A stretch of DNA of 64,000 nucleotides from Streptomyces albospinus. Lineage in GTDB: Bacteria; Actinomycetota; Actinomycetes; Streptomycetales; Streptomycetaceae. Position 1 is the first letter of the stretch, and each line of letters starts with the position of its first letter. The position numbers and the translations under genes were made by a program. This document shows positions 35,860 through 43,159 of this stretch, one piece after another. The notes beneath the pieces are model-generated. The model made no database searches and was not told the DNA's origin. It saw only the letters and a program-made list of their open reading frames with translations. Where the stretch lies: the NCBI RefSeq assembly GCF_014648695.1, contig NZ_BMRP01000004.1:162553-226552 (forward strand), in the 5' to 3' direction.

Positions 35860-37827
35860 TCACTTCCGGCGGTAGCCGAGGACCGTCATCATCCCGGACT
35901 CCGAGTGGTAGATGTTGTGGCAGTGCAGCATCCACAGCCCCGGGTTGTCGGCGTCGAACTCGACGGCGGTGTTCTCGCCGGGCCGCATGATCATGGTGTC
36001 CTTGAGCGGCCCGCCGTCCGGGAGCGTGAAGCTGTGCCCGTGCAGGTGGACCGGGTGCCACATCTTGGTGCCGTTGCGGAACACCAGGCGCACCCGCTCG
36101 CCCTCGTACAGCGGATAGCGCTGGGACGGGGTGTACGGCCGGCCGTTGAACGCCCAGTTGAAGCGCGTCATGTTGCCGGTGAGCCGCATGGTGAGGACGC
36201 GGTCCGGCCGCCGGGACCGGGCCCGTACGCTCGCGGGCGCCCGCAGCTTGTCGGCGGTCATCACATGCCCGTCCAGCGCCTTGGGCCGGTCCCTGTCGTC
36301 CGGTGCCTCGCCGCTCGCGGTGCGCAGTACGGCGAGCGCGGAGCGGCCCTTGCCCTCGGCGAGCGCGACCAGCGGGAAGACACCGGACCTGGCCGTGACC
36401 ACCACGTCGTAGCGCTCGGCCATGCCGATCAGCAGCGCACCGGCCCGGGCGTGCTGCACGGGGTTGCCGTCGGTGTGCGTCACGGTCATGTCGTGGCCGC
36501 CCAGCGCCACCCGGTAGGCGGTGTCGCCGCCCGCGTTGATGAAGCGGATGCGGATGCGGTCGCCGGGCTTGGCGTGGAAGGTCTCCGGATGCCGGTTCGT
36601 CCGGCCGTTGATGAGGTGGTACGGGTAGTTGATGTTGCCCGGCATGGCGCCCAGCAGGCTGCTGCGGGCGTCGTCGCGCAGGAGGCGGTTGGGGCCGTCG
36701 TTGCCGGGCATGGGCCCCTGCGCGCGAAACGCCCCGCGGCTCGCCCGGTCCATGAGCCGGTCGTCGTCGGGGAAGCCGCCCATGGCCCTGAAGCCCAGGT
36801 CCAGGCCGTCCCGGATGAAGTCCAAGCCGCGGCGGAAGTCCTCGGTCAGCTCGTCGATGTCCATCGGGGACGTGAGCGGCATCCCGTAGCGCGGGTAGTC
36901 GTGGTCGCCACGACCGCTGTGGTCGCCGTGGCGCCCGTGTTCCCCGTGGCCGTGCCCGGAACCGTGGCCGTCGTGCCGGTGGCCGTGACCCGGGCCGTGG
37001 CCGTGGTCGCGCCCGTGGCCGGAGTCGTGTCCGGACCCGTCGTGGCCCGAGCCGTGCCCGTGGCCGCCGCCGTGCGAGCCGCCGCCCCCGTCACCGTCGT
37101 CGTCCATGGCCATGGGGTCCCGGCCGTGGTTCAGATCCTTCAGCACGGTGTCCGGGTTGCTGCCGTCCACCCCGTCGAGCCAGTCGTCCAGCACGACGAC
37201 CCACTCCTTGTCGTACGACATCGGCTCCTTGGGATCGTCGACGATCAGCGGGGCGTACAGCCCGTGGTCCTGCTGGACGCCGACGTGCGGATGCATCCAG
37301 AACGTGCCGGGCTGGGTGACCCGGAAGCTGTAGAGGTAGGAGCCGCCGGGCTTGACCGCGCGCTGGGTGACGTCGGGGACGCCGTCCATGTCGTTGCGCA
37401 GGTGCATCCCGTGCCAGTGCAGCGTGGTCGACTGCGGAAGGTGGTTGACCAGCGTCACCGCGAGGGTGTCGCCGGCCGTGATCCGGACCTCCTTGCCGGG
37501 CAGGCGGTCGCCGTACGTCCAGGTGTCGACGGTACGGCTGCCGATGTCGATCCGGGACTTCCGGGCGTCGACGTACAGCTTGCGCACCGGGCCGGAGCCG
37601 CGCCGGCGCTCGGCGTCGGAGACCTCCGGGCCGTTCGGTTCGACGTATCCGGCCCGGCTGGAGCCGTGGTCGCCGTGCCCGTCGCGCCCGTCGTGCCCGT
37701 CGTGTCGGCCGTCCGGCCCGGTATCGGAGCTGGCGGCGGCGCTGGAGGCGGCCAGGAGGCCACTGCCGGCGACCGCGATGCCCGCGCCCAGCAGGGCGCG
37801 GCGGGAGTGCGTGGGAAGGGAATCCAT
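35860..37827 (-). CDS. Tat-exported multicopper oxidase with His-rich insertion
   Basis: This 655-residue oxidase has a twin-arginine signal (SRRALLGAGIAVAGSGLLAA). Copper ligand motifs are HWHG (137-140), HPH (179-181), the late HPVHLHGH and HCHNIYHSESGMM near the C-terminus, the full type 1/2/3 set. Between the first two cupredoxin domains sits a Gly/His/Asp-rich loop (residues 251-310) with 18 histidines, and the mature N-terminus (41-54) is also His/Asp-rich. Likely roles are copper detoxification or oxidation of phenolics/metals at the cell surface. GAGGTG lies upstream of the ATG. Confidence 0.9.
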   Translation of the reverse strand: MDSLPTHSRRALLGAGIAVAGSGLLAASSAAASSDTGPDGRHDGHDGRDGHGDHGSSRAGYVEPNGPEVSDAERRRGSGPVRKLYVDARKSRIDIGSRTVDTWTYGDRLPGKEVRITAGDTLAVTLVNHLPQSTTLHWHGMHLRNDMDGVPDVTQRAVKPGGSYLYSFRVTQPGTFWMHPHVGVQQDHGLYAPLIVDDPKEPMSYDKEWVVVLDDWLDGVDGSNPDTVLKDLNHGRDPMAMDDDGDGGGGSHGGGHGHGSGHDGSGHDSGHGRDHGHGPGHGHRHDGHGSGHGHGEHGRHGDHSGRGDHDYPRYGMPLTSPMDIDELTEDFRRGLDFIRDGLDLGFRAMGGFPDDDRLMDRASRGAFRAQGPMPGNDGPNRLLRDDARSSLLGAMPGNINYPYHLINGRTNRHPETFHAKPGDRIRIRFINAGGDTAYRVALGGHDMTVTHTDGNPVQHARAGALLIGMAERYDVVVTARSGVFPLVALAEGKGRSALAVLRTASGEAPDDRDRPKALDGHVMTADKLRAPASVRARSRRPDRVLTMRLTGNMTRFNWAFNGRPYTPSQRYPLYEGERVRLVFRNGTKMWHPVHLHGHSFTLPDGGPLKDTMIMRPGENTAVEFDADNPGLWMLHCHNIYHSESGMMTVLGYRRK

Positions 37828-38284
37828 GGGGTGAGCACCTCGTGGCGATGTCGGGGGAGGGGGAGCGGCGGCGGGCCGCGGACTCCGACCGGCGTCGGGG
37901 CCCCTGGACCGATGGGTGTTCCCTCAGCCGAACGACGTCGGGACCGGGGAGTGCCGGAGGCCCTTGGGAGAGGCCGGGCGCGCTCCTGCGCACGCAGTCG
38001 GCAGTGGCGCGAGGCGTCGTCGGCGCGGCCCCGGGGATATCGGCCGGAGTCCGCGCAGCGGGTGACCGCGCCGGGTGGCGGCCTTGCGGTGTTCACCCAT
38101 CGCGGACCTCTCGACAGCCGGGGACCAACGGACGCACCCTTGCTCCCGGGCCGGCCGGCCCTGGAGGTGGCCCATCGCGCCGTGCTCGCCGCGTCCGGTG
38201 GACCATCCGCCTATTCTTGGCCTTCCCGCTCCTCTGGCATATCCGGCATTCCGGACGCGCCGTCGGGACCACCCGAACACCAGG
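37828..38284. other. 457-bp divergent gap, no gene seen
   Basis: This region separates the multicopper oxidase from the DUF998 gene. It is GC-rich throughout, apart from a mixed segment at 38205-38265 (CCTATTCTTGG, ATATCC) that could hold the DUF998 promoter. Reading frames exist on both strands, but none has a Shine-Dalgarno together with protein-like composition. I see no copper-box (CopY/CsoR-like) palindrome. Confidence 0.5.
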
Positions 38285-39079
38285 ATGCCCGTGAACCGCA
38301 CCCGCCCCGCAGCCCGCCGCACCGCCGCCGCGCTCCTGCTGCTCGGCGCGGTCGCCTACACGGCCTGGGTCCTGGAGCTGGTGATCGTCACGGGCCTGGA
38401 CCCGGTGCGGGCGTACGTCAGCGAACTGGCCGCCGCCGACCAGCCGCTCGGCGGCCTGTTCCGCGCCACCGACCTGGTCGCCGGGCTGCTGGTGCTCGCC
38501 GGTGCGCTGACCGCGCTGACGGGGCCGGCGGGACAGGCGGAGCCGACCGGGCCGGCAGCCGCGGAGCGGCGGCCCTGGGCGGTGGCCGGCTGGGCCGCGC
38601 TGGTGCTGTTCGGCGCCGCCACCGCGCTGGACTCCCGGCTGCCGCTGAGCTGCGCGCCGACCGGCGACCCGGAGTGCGCGGCCCGGGAGACCGCCGGGCT
38701 GGTCCCGGCCACCCACACCGCGCACGCCGTCAGCAGCTCCCTCGCCATGGTCGGTGCGCTCGCCGCGCTGGTCCTGCTCACGGTGGCCGCCCGCCGCTAC
38801 GACCGCTGGCCGGCGCTGGCCCGCTTCGGCCCGCCGCTGGTGCTGGCGGAACTCGCCGCCACGCTCTGGACCCTGGCCGCGGTCGCCGCCTTCACCGCGG
38901 ACCGCGGCACCTGGGCGCTCGGCGTCGGCCAGCGCGTCCAGGTCCTGCTGGTCGCCCTCTACATCGCGCTGCTCGCCGGGTGCCTCGCGCGGCCGGGCAC
39001 CGCCGCGGCCCGCACGGCGCCCGCGGCGCACCCGCCCCCGGCCGCCCCCGGTGCCGCGCCCGCGCGCCCGTCGCCGTAG
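38285..39079 (+). CDS. DUF998 family membrane protein
   Basis: This 264-residue protein has about six helices and the DUF998 pattern: an early WVLELVIV-x-GLDPVRAYVSELAA and a later DSRLPLSCAPTGDPECAARETAG extracellular loop with conserved cysteines and PATHTAHAVSS. Function unknown. The ATG at 38285 lacks a ribosome site, whereas a GTG at 38291 has AGGA in front, so the start may be two codons later. The C-terminal 30 residues are Pro/Ala-rich. Confidence 0.8.
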   Translation: MPVNRTRPAARRTAAALLLLGAVAYTAWVLELVIVTGLDPVRAYVSELAAADQPLGGLFRATDLVAGLLVLAGALTALTGPAGQAEPTGPAAAERRPWAVAGWAALVLFGAATALDSRLPLSCAPTGDPECAARETAGLVPATHTAHAVSSSLAMVGALAALVLLTVAARRYDRWPALARFGPPLVLAELAATLWTLAAVAAFTADRGTWALGVGQRVQVLLVALYIALLAGCLARPGTAAARTAPAAHPPPAAPGAAPARPSP

Positions 39080-39120
39080 CGGCTGACGCCGCGCCCACCG
39101 GACCCGCCGTGAGGAGAACC

Positions 39121-39984
39121 GTGAACCAGCCCGTACGGACCCGCCCCGCCCCCGGCCGCATGGTGCGTGTGGGCGGTCTGCCGCTGCACGTGCTGCGCGA
39201 GGGCCGCGGACCGCTGTGCGTCCTCAGCGGCGGACTAGGCATGGCCTGGTTCGACTGGGACGCGGTCGCCGCGCTGCTCGCCTCGTACCGCACCGTCGTC
39301 CGGTTCGACCGGCCCGGACTCGGCCTCAGCGCCGCCGCCCGCCGGCCGCCCGGCCTCGCCGCCGAGGCCGACCGGATCGCCCAACTCCTCGACGCGCTGG
39401 GCCACGTGGGGCCGGCGACGGTCGTCGGGCACTCGCTCGCCGGGTTCCATGCCGAGGCGTTCGCCCGGCTGCACCCCGCCCGCTGCGCCGGTCTGGTCCT
39501 CGTCGACGGCAGCATCGAGGAGGACCCCCGGCCCCGCCTGCCGCGCGCGGTCCGTACGGCCTGGGCGGGCGGCCTCGCGGGCGCACTGTCCGCCGCCGGG
39601 CTGCCGCAGCTGCTCGGACCCGCCGCCCGCCGTCTGATAACCCGCGCCTCGACCGTCGGCCGGCACCCCCGGCACGGGTGGGAGCACGCCGGCTACCGCA
39701 CCAGCCGGGTCCTGCGGGCCTGCGTCCTGGAGAACGCCACCTACCCCTACCAGGCCGCCGAACTCGCCGCGCTGCGCCGCCACCGCCCGCTGCCCGCCCT
39801 CCCGGTCGCCGTCCTGGCGGCCTACGACGGCAGCGAGTCGCCCCGCGGACTGCGCTGGCTGGAGCGCCAGCGGGCTCTCGCGGCGGAACTGGGCGGCCAC
39901 TTCGCGGTCGCCGCGCCCTCCGGCCACCTGGTGATGGCGGACGCGCCGGGGGCGGTGGTCAGGGCCGTCCTGGACCTCCCGTGA
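39121..39984 (+). CDS. Alpha/beta hydrolase
   Basis: This 287-residue hydrolase has the oxyanion region LSGGLGMAWFDW, a DRPGLGLS strand, the nucleophile elbow GHSLAGF, and the catalytic aspartate and histidine probably in AAYDGSE and PSGHLVMAD. The GTG at 39121 has GAGGAGA upstream. It follows the DUF998 gene by 41 bp and is probably in the same operon. Substrate unknown. Confidence 0.85.
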   Translation: MNQPVRTRPAPGRMVRVGGLPLHVLREGRGPLCVLSGGLGMAWFDWDAVAALLASYRTVVRFDRPGLGLSAAARRPPGLAAEADRIAQLLDALGHVGPATVVGHSLAGFHAEAFARLHPARCAGLVLVDGSIEEDPRPRLPRAVRTAWAGGLAGALSAAGLPQLLGPAARRLITRASTVGRHPRHGWEHAGYRTSRVLRACVLENATYPYQAAELAALRRHRPLPALPVAVLAAYDGSESPRGLRWLERQRALAAELGGHFAVAAPSGHLVMADAPGAVVRAVLDLP

Positions 39985-39986
39985 GG

Positions 39987-40013
39987 GGCGGGCGGAGCGG
40001 CCATCCGCCCGCC
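39987..40013. terminator. Hairpin after the alpha/beta hydrolase gene
   Basis: Arms GGCGGGCGGA (39987-39996) and TCCGCCCGCC (40004-40013) form a perfect 10-bp stem with a 7-nt loop starting 2 bp after the stop. Confidence 0.7.
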
Positions 40014-40315
40014 GCGGCGGGCGTTCGTGCGGCCCGGGGGAACGCAGGAACGCCATGGCACGGAGCGCTCAACAGCCGGTCAACAGGGCTTCTGGGGCCG
40101 TCCAAGACTGCGCCAAGCCGGCCGATTGTCGCGTCCCGTTGCGCTGAGGGGGGCCACTGCGGGAAAGATGCGCGATGGGGGTCACGGGTCAGCGGTTCTG
40201 ATTCAGGCCAAGGGTGCGTAATGTGACGGTAACCCCCTGACGTGATACTGGTGTGCCGGACCGCGGTGTTCCACGCGCGTGGACAGGCCGAATGACCTGC
40301 AAGGATTGGTGACCC
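40014..40315 (+). promoter_or_regulatory. Upstream region of the GlnA-type synthetase
   Basis: This 302-bp stretch has no gene. At 40218-40233 the sequence GTAAT-gtgacg-GTAAC resembles one a/b unit of a GlnR box (gTnAC-n6-GaAAC), about 80 bp before the ATG, but only four of five bases fit in each half. AAGGAT lies 11 nt before the start. A GlnR link is tentative. Confidence 0.35.
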
Positions 40316-41677
40316 ATGGACAAGCAGCAGGAGTTTGTGCTCCGGACGCTGGAAGAGCGCGACATTCGCTTCGTCCGGCTGTGGTTCACCGACGTTCTCG
40401 GGTTCCTCAAGTCCGTGGCGGTGGCGCCGGCCGAGCTGGAGCAGGCGTTCGACGAGGGCATCGGCTTCGACGGCTCGGCCATCGAGGGGTTTGCCCGGGT
40501 GTACGAGTCCGACATGATCGCCAAGCCGGATCCGGGCACGTTCCAGATCCTGCCGTGGCGTGCCGAGGCCCCGGGCACCGCCCGGATGTTCTGCGACATC
40601 CTGATGCCGGACGGCTCGCCCTCGTACGCCGATCCGCGCTACGTGCTCAAGCGCATCCTCGCCAAGACCTCCGACCTCGGCTTCACCTTCTACACCCACC
40701 CCGAGATCGAGTTCTTCCTGCTCAAGGACAAGCCGGTCGACGGCTCCCGGCCGATCCCCGGCGACTCCTCGGGCTACTTCGACCACACCCCGCAGAACGT
40801 CGGCATGGACTTCCGCCGCCAGGCGATCACGATGCTGGAGTCGATGGGGATCTCGGTGGAGTTCAGCCACCACGAGGGCGCCCCGGGCCAGCAGGAGATC
40901 GATCTGCGGTACGCCGACGCGCTCTCCACCGCGGACAACATCATGACCTTCCGGCTGGTGATGAAGCAGGTCGCGCTGGAGCAGGGCGTGCAGGCCACCT
41001 TCATGCCCAAGCCGTTCTCCGAGTACCCGGGCTCGGGCATGCACACCCACCTCTCCCTCTTCGAGGGCGACCGCAACGCCTTCCACGAGTCGGGCTCGGA
41101 GTACCAGCTCTCCAAGGTGGGACGTTCCTTCATCGCCGGCCTGCTCAAGCACGCCGGCGAGATCTCCGCCGTCACCAACCAGTGGGTCAACTCCTACAAG
41201 CGCATCTGGGGCGGCGCCAACCGCACCGCGGGCGCCGGCGGCGAGGCCCCCTCGTACATCTGCTGGGGCCACAACAACCGCTCCGCGCTGATCCGCGTAC
41301 CGATGTACAAGCCCGGCAAGATGGGCTCGACCCGGGTCGAGGTCCGCTCGATCGACTCCGGCGCCAACCCGTACCTGACGTACGCGGTGCTGCTCGCGGC
41401 CGGCCTCAAGGGCATCGAGGAGGGCTACGAGCTCCCGGCCGGCGCCGACGACGACGTCTGGGCGCTGTCCGACTCCGAGCGCCGCGCGATGGGCATCGAG
41501 CCGCTGCCGCAGAACCTCGGCGAGGCCATCGAGCTGATGGAGCGCAGCGAACTGGTCGCCGAGACGCTGGGCGAGCACGTCTTCGACTTCTTCCTGCGCA
41601 ACAAGAAGCAGGAGTGGGAGGAGTACCGCTCCGAGGTCACCGCCTTCGAGCTGCGGAAGATGCTGCCGGTGCTGTAA
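40316..41677 (+). CDS. glnA2: GlnA-type glutamine synthetase homologue (GlnA2-like)
   Basis: This 453-residue ligase has class-I glutamine synthetase motifs: GIGFDGSAIEGF, EIEFFL, the NRTAGAGGEAPSYICWGHNNRSALIRVP ATP/ammonia region and VEVRSIDSGANPYL. The NLYDLP adenylylation-loop motif of GlnA1 is absent; the corresponding region reads GYELPAGADDDVW, so GlnE should not modify it. From memory the closest Streptomyces relative is GlnA2, reported to gamma-glutamylate polyamines rather than ammonia. The ATG at 40316 follows a weak AAGGAT. The C-terminus (LRNKKQEWEEYRSEV...) is partly duplicated at 43013-43108. Confidence 0.88.
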   Translation: MDKQQEFVLRTLEERDIRFVRLWFTDVLGFLKSVAVAPAELEQAFDEGIGFDGSAIEGFARVYESDMIAKPDPGTFQILPWRAEAPGTARMFCDILMPDGSPSYADPRYVLKRILAKTSDLGFTFYTHPEIEFFLLKDKPVDGSRPIPGDSSGYFDHTPQNVGMDFRRQAITMLESMGISVEFSHHEGAPGQQEIDLRYADALSTADNIMTFRLVMKQVALEQGVQATFMPKPFSEYPGSGMHTHLSLFEGDRNAFHESGSEYQLSKVGRSFIAGLLKHAGEISAVTNQWVNSYKRIWGGANRTAGAGGEAPSYICWGHNNRSALIRVPMYKPGKMGSTRVEVRSIDSGANPYLTYAVLLAAGLKGIEEGYELPAGADDDVWALSDSERRAMGIEPLPQNLGEAIELMERSELVAETLGEHVFDFFLRNKKQEWEEYRSEVTAFELRKMLPVL

Positions 41678-41712
41678 CCGCAGGTCAGAGCGCTTCTCCA
41701 GCGGGCAACGGT

Positions 41713-41746
41713 GTGGGGGTCCACGGCATGTGACGTGGACCCCCAC
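41713..41746. terminator. Strong hairpin after the GlnA-type gene
   Basis: Arms GTGGGGGTCCACG (41713-41725) and CGTGGACCCCCAC (41734-41746) form a perfect 13-bp stem with an 8-nt loop, 35 bp after the stop. Confidence 0.85.
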
Positions 41747-42105
41747 GCCCGTCCCGCCCTCCCCGGGCCGTCTCCCGGTGGAATTCACGGCGATATCCGG
41801 CATCGTGCCTGGCGTCTGCACTTCCTTGTTGCGGTGTCCTCGAAGGATTGAACGCCGCGCCGCGCATTCTTGGCGGAATACGCGGGCGGAAAGTGCAGAC
41901 GGAATGCCTCGGCGGAATGCCGTAAGGGGAAACGGCGGTGATTCGGGCGAGGGAATCGCATTCCGACCCGCCGGTGAGCGGGATTTCCGTGTTCGCGAAT
42001 TCCTCGCCGAGGTGCCGACTTCAGGCACTGGGTGAGGCCGAGGGGGAACGGCGCGGGAGCATTGCCCTCCTCCTCAGCCTCGCCCGAGCACGTGCGGGAG
42101 ACCCG
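41747..42105. other. 359-bp gap of lower GC, no gene assigned
   Basis: The region between the glnA-type terminator and the secreted-protein stop is visibly less GC-rich at 41800-42000 than the coding DNA around it. A plus-strand frame covers it but lacks a Shine-Dalgarno and coding character. GAGGTGCCGACTTCA at 42009-42023 recurs at 42484-42498 with one change, on the far side of the small secreted-protein gene, so the gene is bracketed by a 15-bp direct repeat. Confidence 0.4.
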
Positions 42106-42348
42106 TCACGCGCAGAGGAGGACGATGAGGCCCTTGCAGTCCCCCTCGTCGCCTTCGCCCCCGCCGTGGTGGCGGCCGTGGCCGTCGGCTGCGCGCGCCT
42201 GGGCGGCCGGGGCCTTCACGGCGACGTGGGAGGCGAGCGGTGTCGCGGCGATGGCGGAGGTGGCCGTCGCCGACCCTGCCGCGAGAGCGATGCCCAGGGC
42301 GGCGCTGACCGTGAATATTCGCGAAACAGTCTTCTTCGAGTGATTCAT
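42106..42348 (-). CDS. Small secreted protein with His/Gly-rich segment
   Basis: This 80-residue protein has a basic N-terminus (MNHSKKTVSRIF) and a hydrophobic Sec signal of about 35 residues (VSAALGIALAAGSATATSAIAA). The short mature part contains DGHGRHHGGGEGDEG and ends DCKGLIVLLCA, with two cysteines. I know no family; it resembles the many small exported proteins of Streptomyces. AAAGGAG lies 8-9 nt upstream of the ATG. A TTGAGT element on the minus strand around 42397 may be part of its promoter. Confidence 0.65.
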   Translation of the reverse strand: MNHSKKTVSRIFTVSAALGIALAAGSATATSAIAATPLASHVAVKAPAAQARAADGHGRHHGGGEGDEGDCKGLIVLLCA

Positions 42349-42858
42349 GTCGAAGTGCTCCTTTCTTCGGGCGATTCATCTGGCAGAGCGTTCACTCAAT
42401 CACCATGCATGCTCCCGGGGCGGGTTTCGCCCGGAGTGCGGCTGATCGGGTGAATCGTGGGGAATCTGGTGAACTGGCTTTTCGAGGTGCCTACTTCACC
42501 GGCCTTTCGCGACCATAAGGGTCGGCCTCGGCCCGATAATCGCAAAGTGGTGCGGTGTGCCGCCGCCGTGCTTTCCGAATCTTCCCGAACCCTTTCGGCG
42601 CTCTCCGAATCCGTCCGGGGCGATCCGAATGCTCCCGCACCCTTCCGCGTGTCGTCCGCCCTTTCGCCGATGCCTCCGGGCGGGCGGGGCAAGGAGGCGG
42701 TCGGGGAGAACTCCTGTGGGCGGGGCGGGGAGGCGGTCGGGGAGAACTCCTGGCGCCGGCCCCGGCGAACATCTGCCGACCCGGCCGCCAACTGCTGACA
42801 CCGACCGGGCCACGAACCGCTGACACAGTGATCAGCGCCCTACGAGGGCGCCGGCGGA
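42349..42858. other. 510-bp non-coding stretch with anomalous composition
   Basis: The first 300 bp are relatively AT-rich, contain GAATC/GATTC-like and CTTTCCGAATC/CTTCCCGAACC-like repeats, and include the 15-bp repeat GAGGTGCCTACTTCA at 42484-42498. The rest holds a 36-bp tandem duplication. Frames on both strands stay open, but none shows a Shine-Dalgarno or recognisable protein. Probably a long regulatory region or decayed sequence. Confidence 0.45.
42682..42753. repeat. 36-bp tandem duplication, two copies
   Basis: Each copy contains GGAGGCGGTCGGGGAGAACT followed by CCTG (24 identical bases at 42693-42716 and 42729-42752), preceded by a G-rich run differing at a few positions. The 36-bp period is a multiple of three, but surrounding sequence gives no sign of coding. 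Confidence 0.8.
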
Positions 42859-42876
42859 GCCGCTAACGTTAGCGGC
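42859..42876. promoter_or_regulatory. Perfect 18-bp palindrome upstream of the GlnA-fragment gene
   Basis: GCCGCTAAC-GTTAGCGGC is perfectly self-complementary with no loop. It lies 136 bp before the mini-gene start and 283 bp before glnE. The symmetry and the AACGTT core suit a dimeric regulator better than a terminator. Confidence 0.5.
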
Positions 42877-43012
42877 CGGCCCCCGTAGGCAGGGGCGGCA
42901 CCGTGCCGGTCCGTCCGCGGTCCGTCCGTGGGCGTCCGACGACGACCGACGACGACCGCTCCGCCGCAGGTCAGAGGGCCCGCCGGTAGAGTCGTTTCGG
43001 GTGAGGAGCACC

Positions 43013-43108
43013 ATGCGTCGATCCCTCCGCAACAAGAAGCAGGAGTGGGAGGAGTACCCCTCCGAGGCCACCGCCTCCGAGCTGCGGACGATGCCGCCGG
43101 TGCGCTGA
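43013..43108 (+). pseudogene. 31-codon partial duplicate of the GlnA C-terminus with its own start signals
   Basis: The sequence opens MRRS and continues LRNKKQEWEEYPSEATASE then LRTMPPVR and a stop. From LRNKK to the end, 21 of 27 residues match the C-terminus of the GlnA-type protein at 40316-41677; at the DNA level about 75 of 84 bases match. Six of the seven changed sense codons alter the amino acid, including R to P in the helix, so it is probably a decayed fragment. Yet it has a GTGAGGAGCACC Shine-Dalgarno 5 nt before its ATG, a possible TAGAGT -10 (about 42987), an intact frame and its own stop. It ends 51 bp before glnE. I list it as a pseudogene but expression is possible. Confidence 0.8.
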
Positions 43109-43159
43109 CCCCGGACCAGCCCCCGTGTCCGAGCCGACCCGTCACCGAGAGGCCGCCCG

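Noticed and set aside
37924..38322. Minus-strand frame of 132 codons in the gap before the DUF998 gene
   Set aside because: It overlaps the DUF998 start, is Arg/Gly/Pro-rich and lacks a ribosome site.
35764..39120. Plus-strand frame running through the multicopper oxidase region into the hydrolase
   Set aside because: Val/Ala/Gly/Arg-rich without domains until the hydrolase start at 39121; the minus-strand oxidase has a Tat signal and all copper ligands.
41730..42035. 101-codon plus-strand frame after the glnA-type gene
   Set aside because: It starts inside the strong terminator hairpin, has no ribosome site, and the sequence has no protein-like features.
42457..42798. 114-codon plus-strand frame starting MGNLVNWLFEVPTS
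   Set aside because: No Shine-Dalgarno, composition shifts along the frame, and the C-terminal half is simply the 36-bp tandem repeat read in frame; kept as non-coding.
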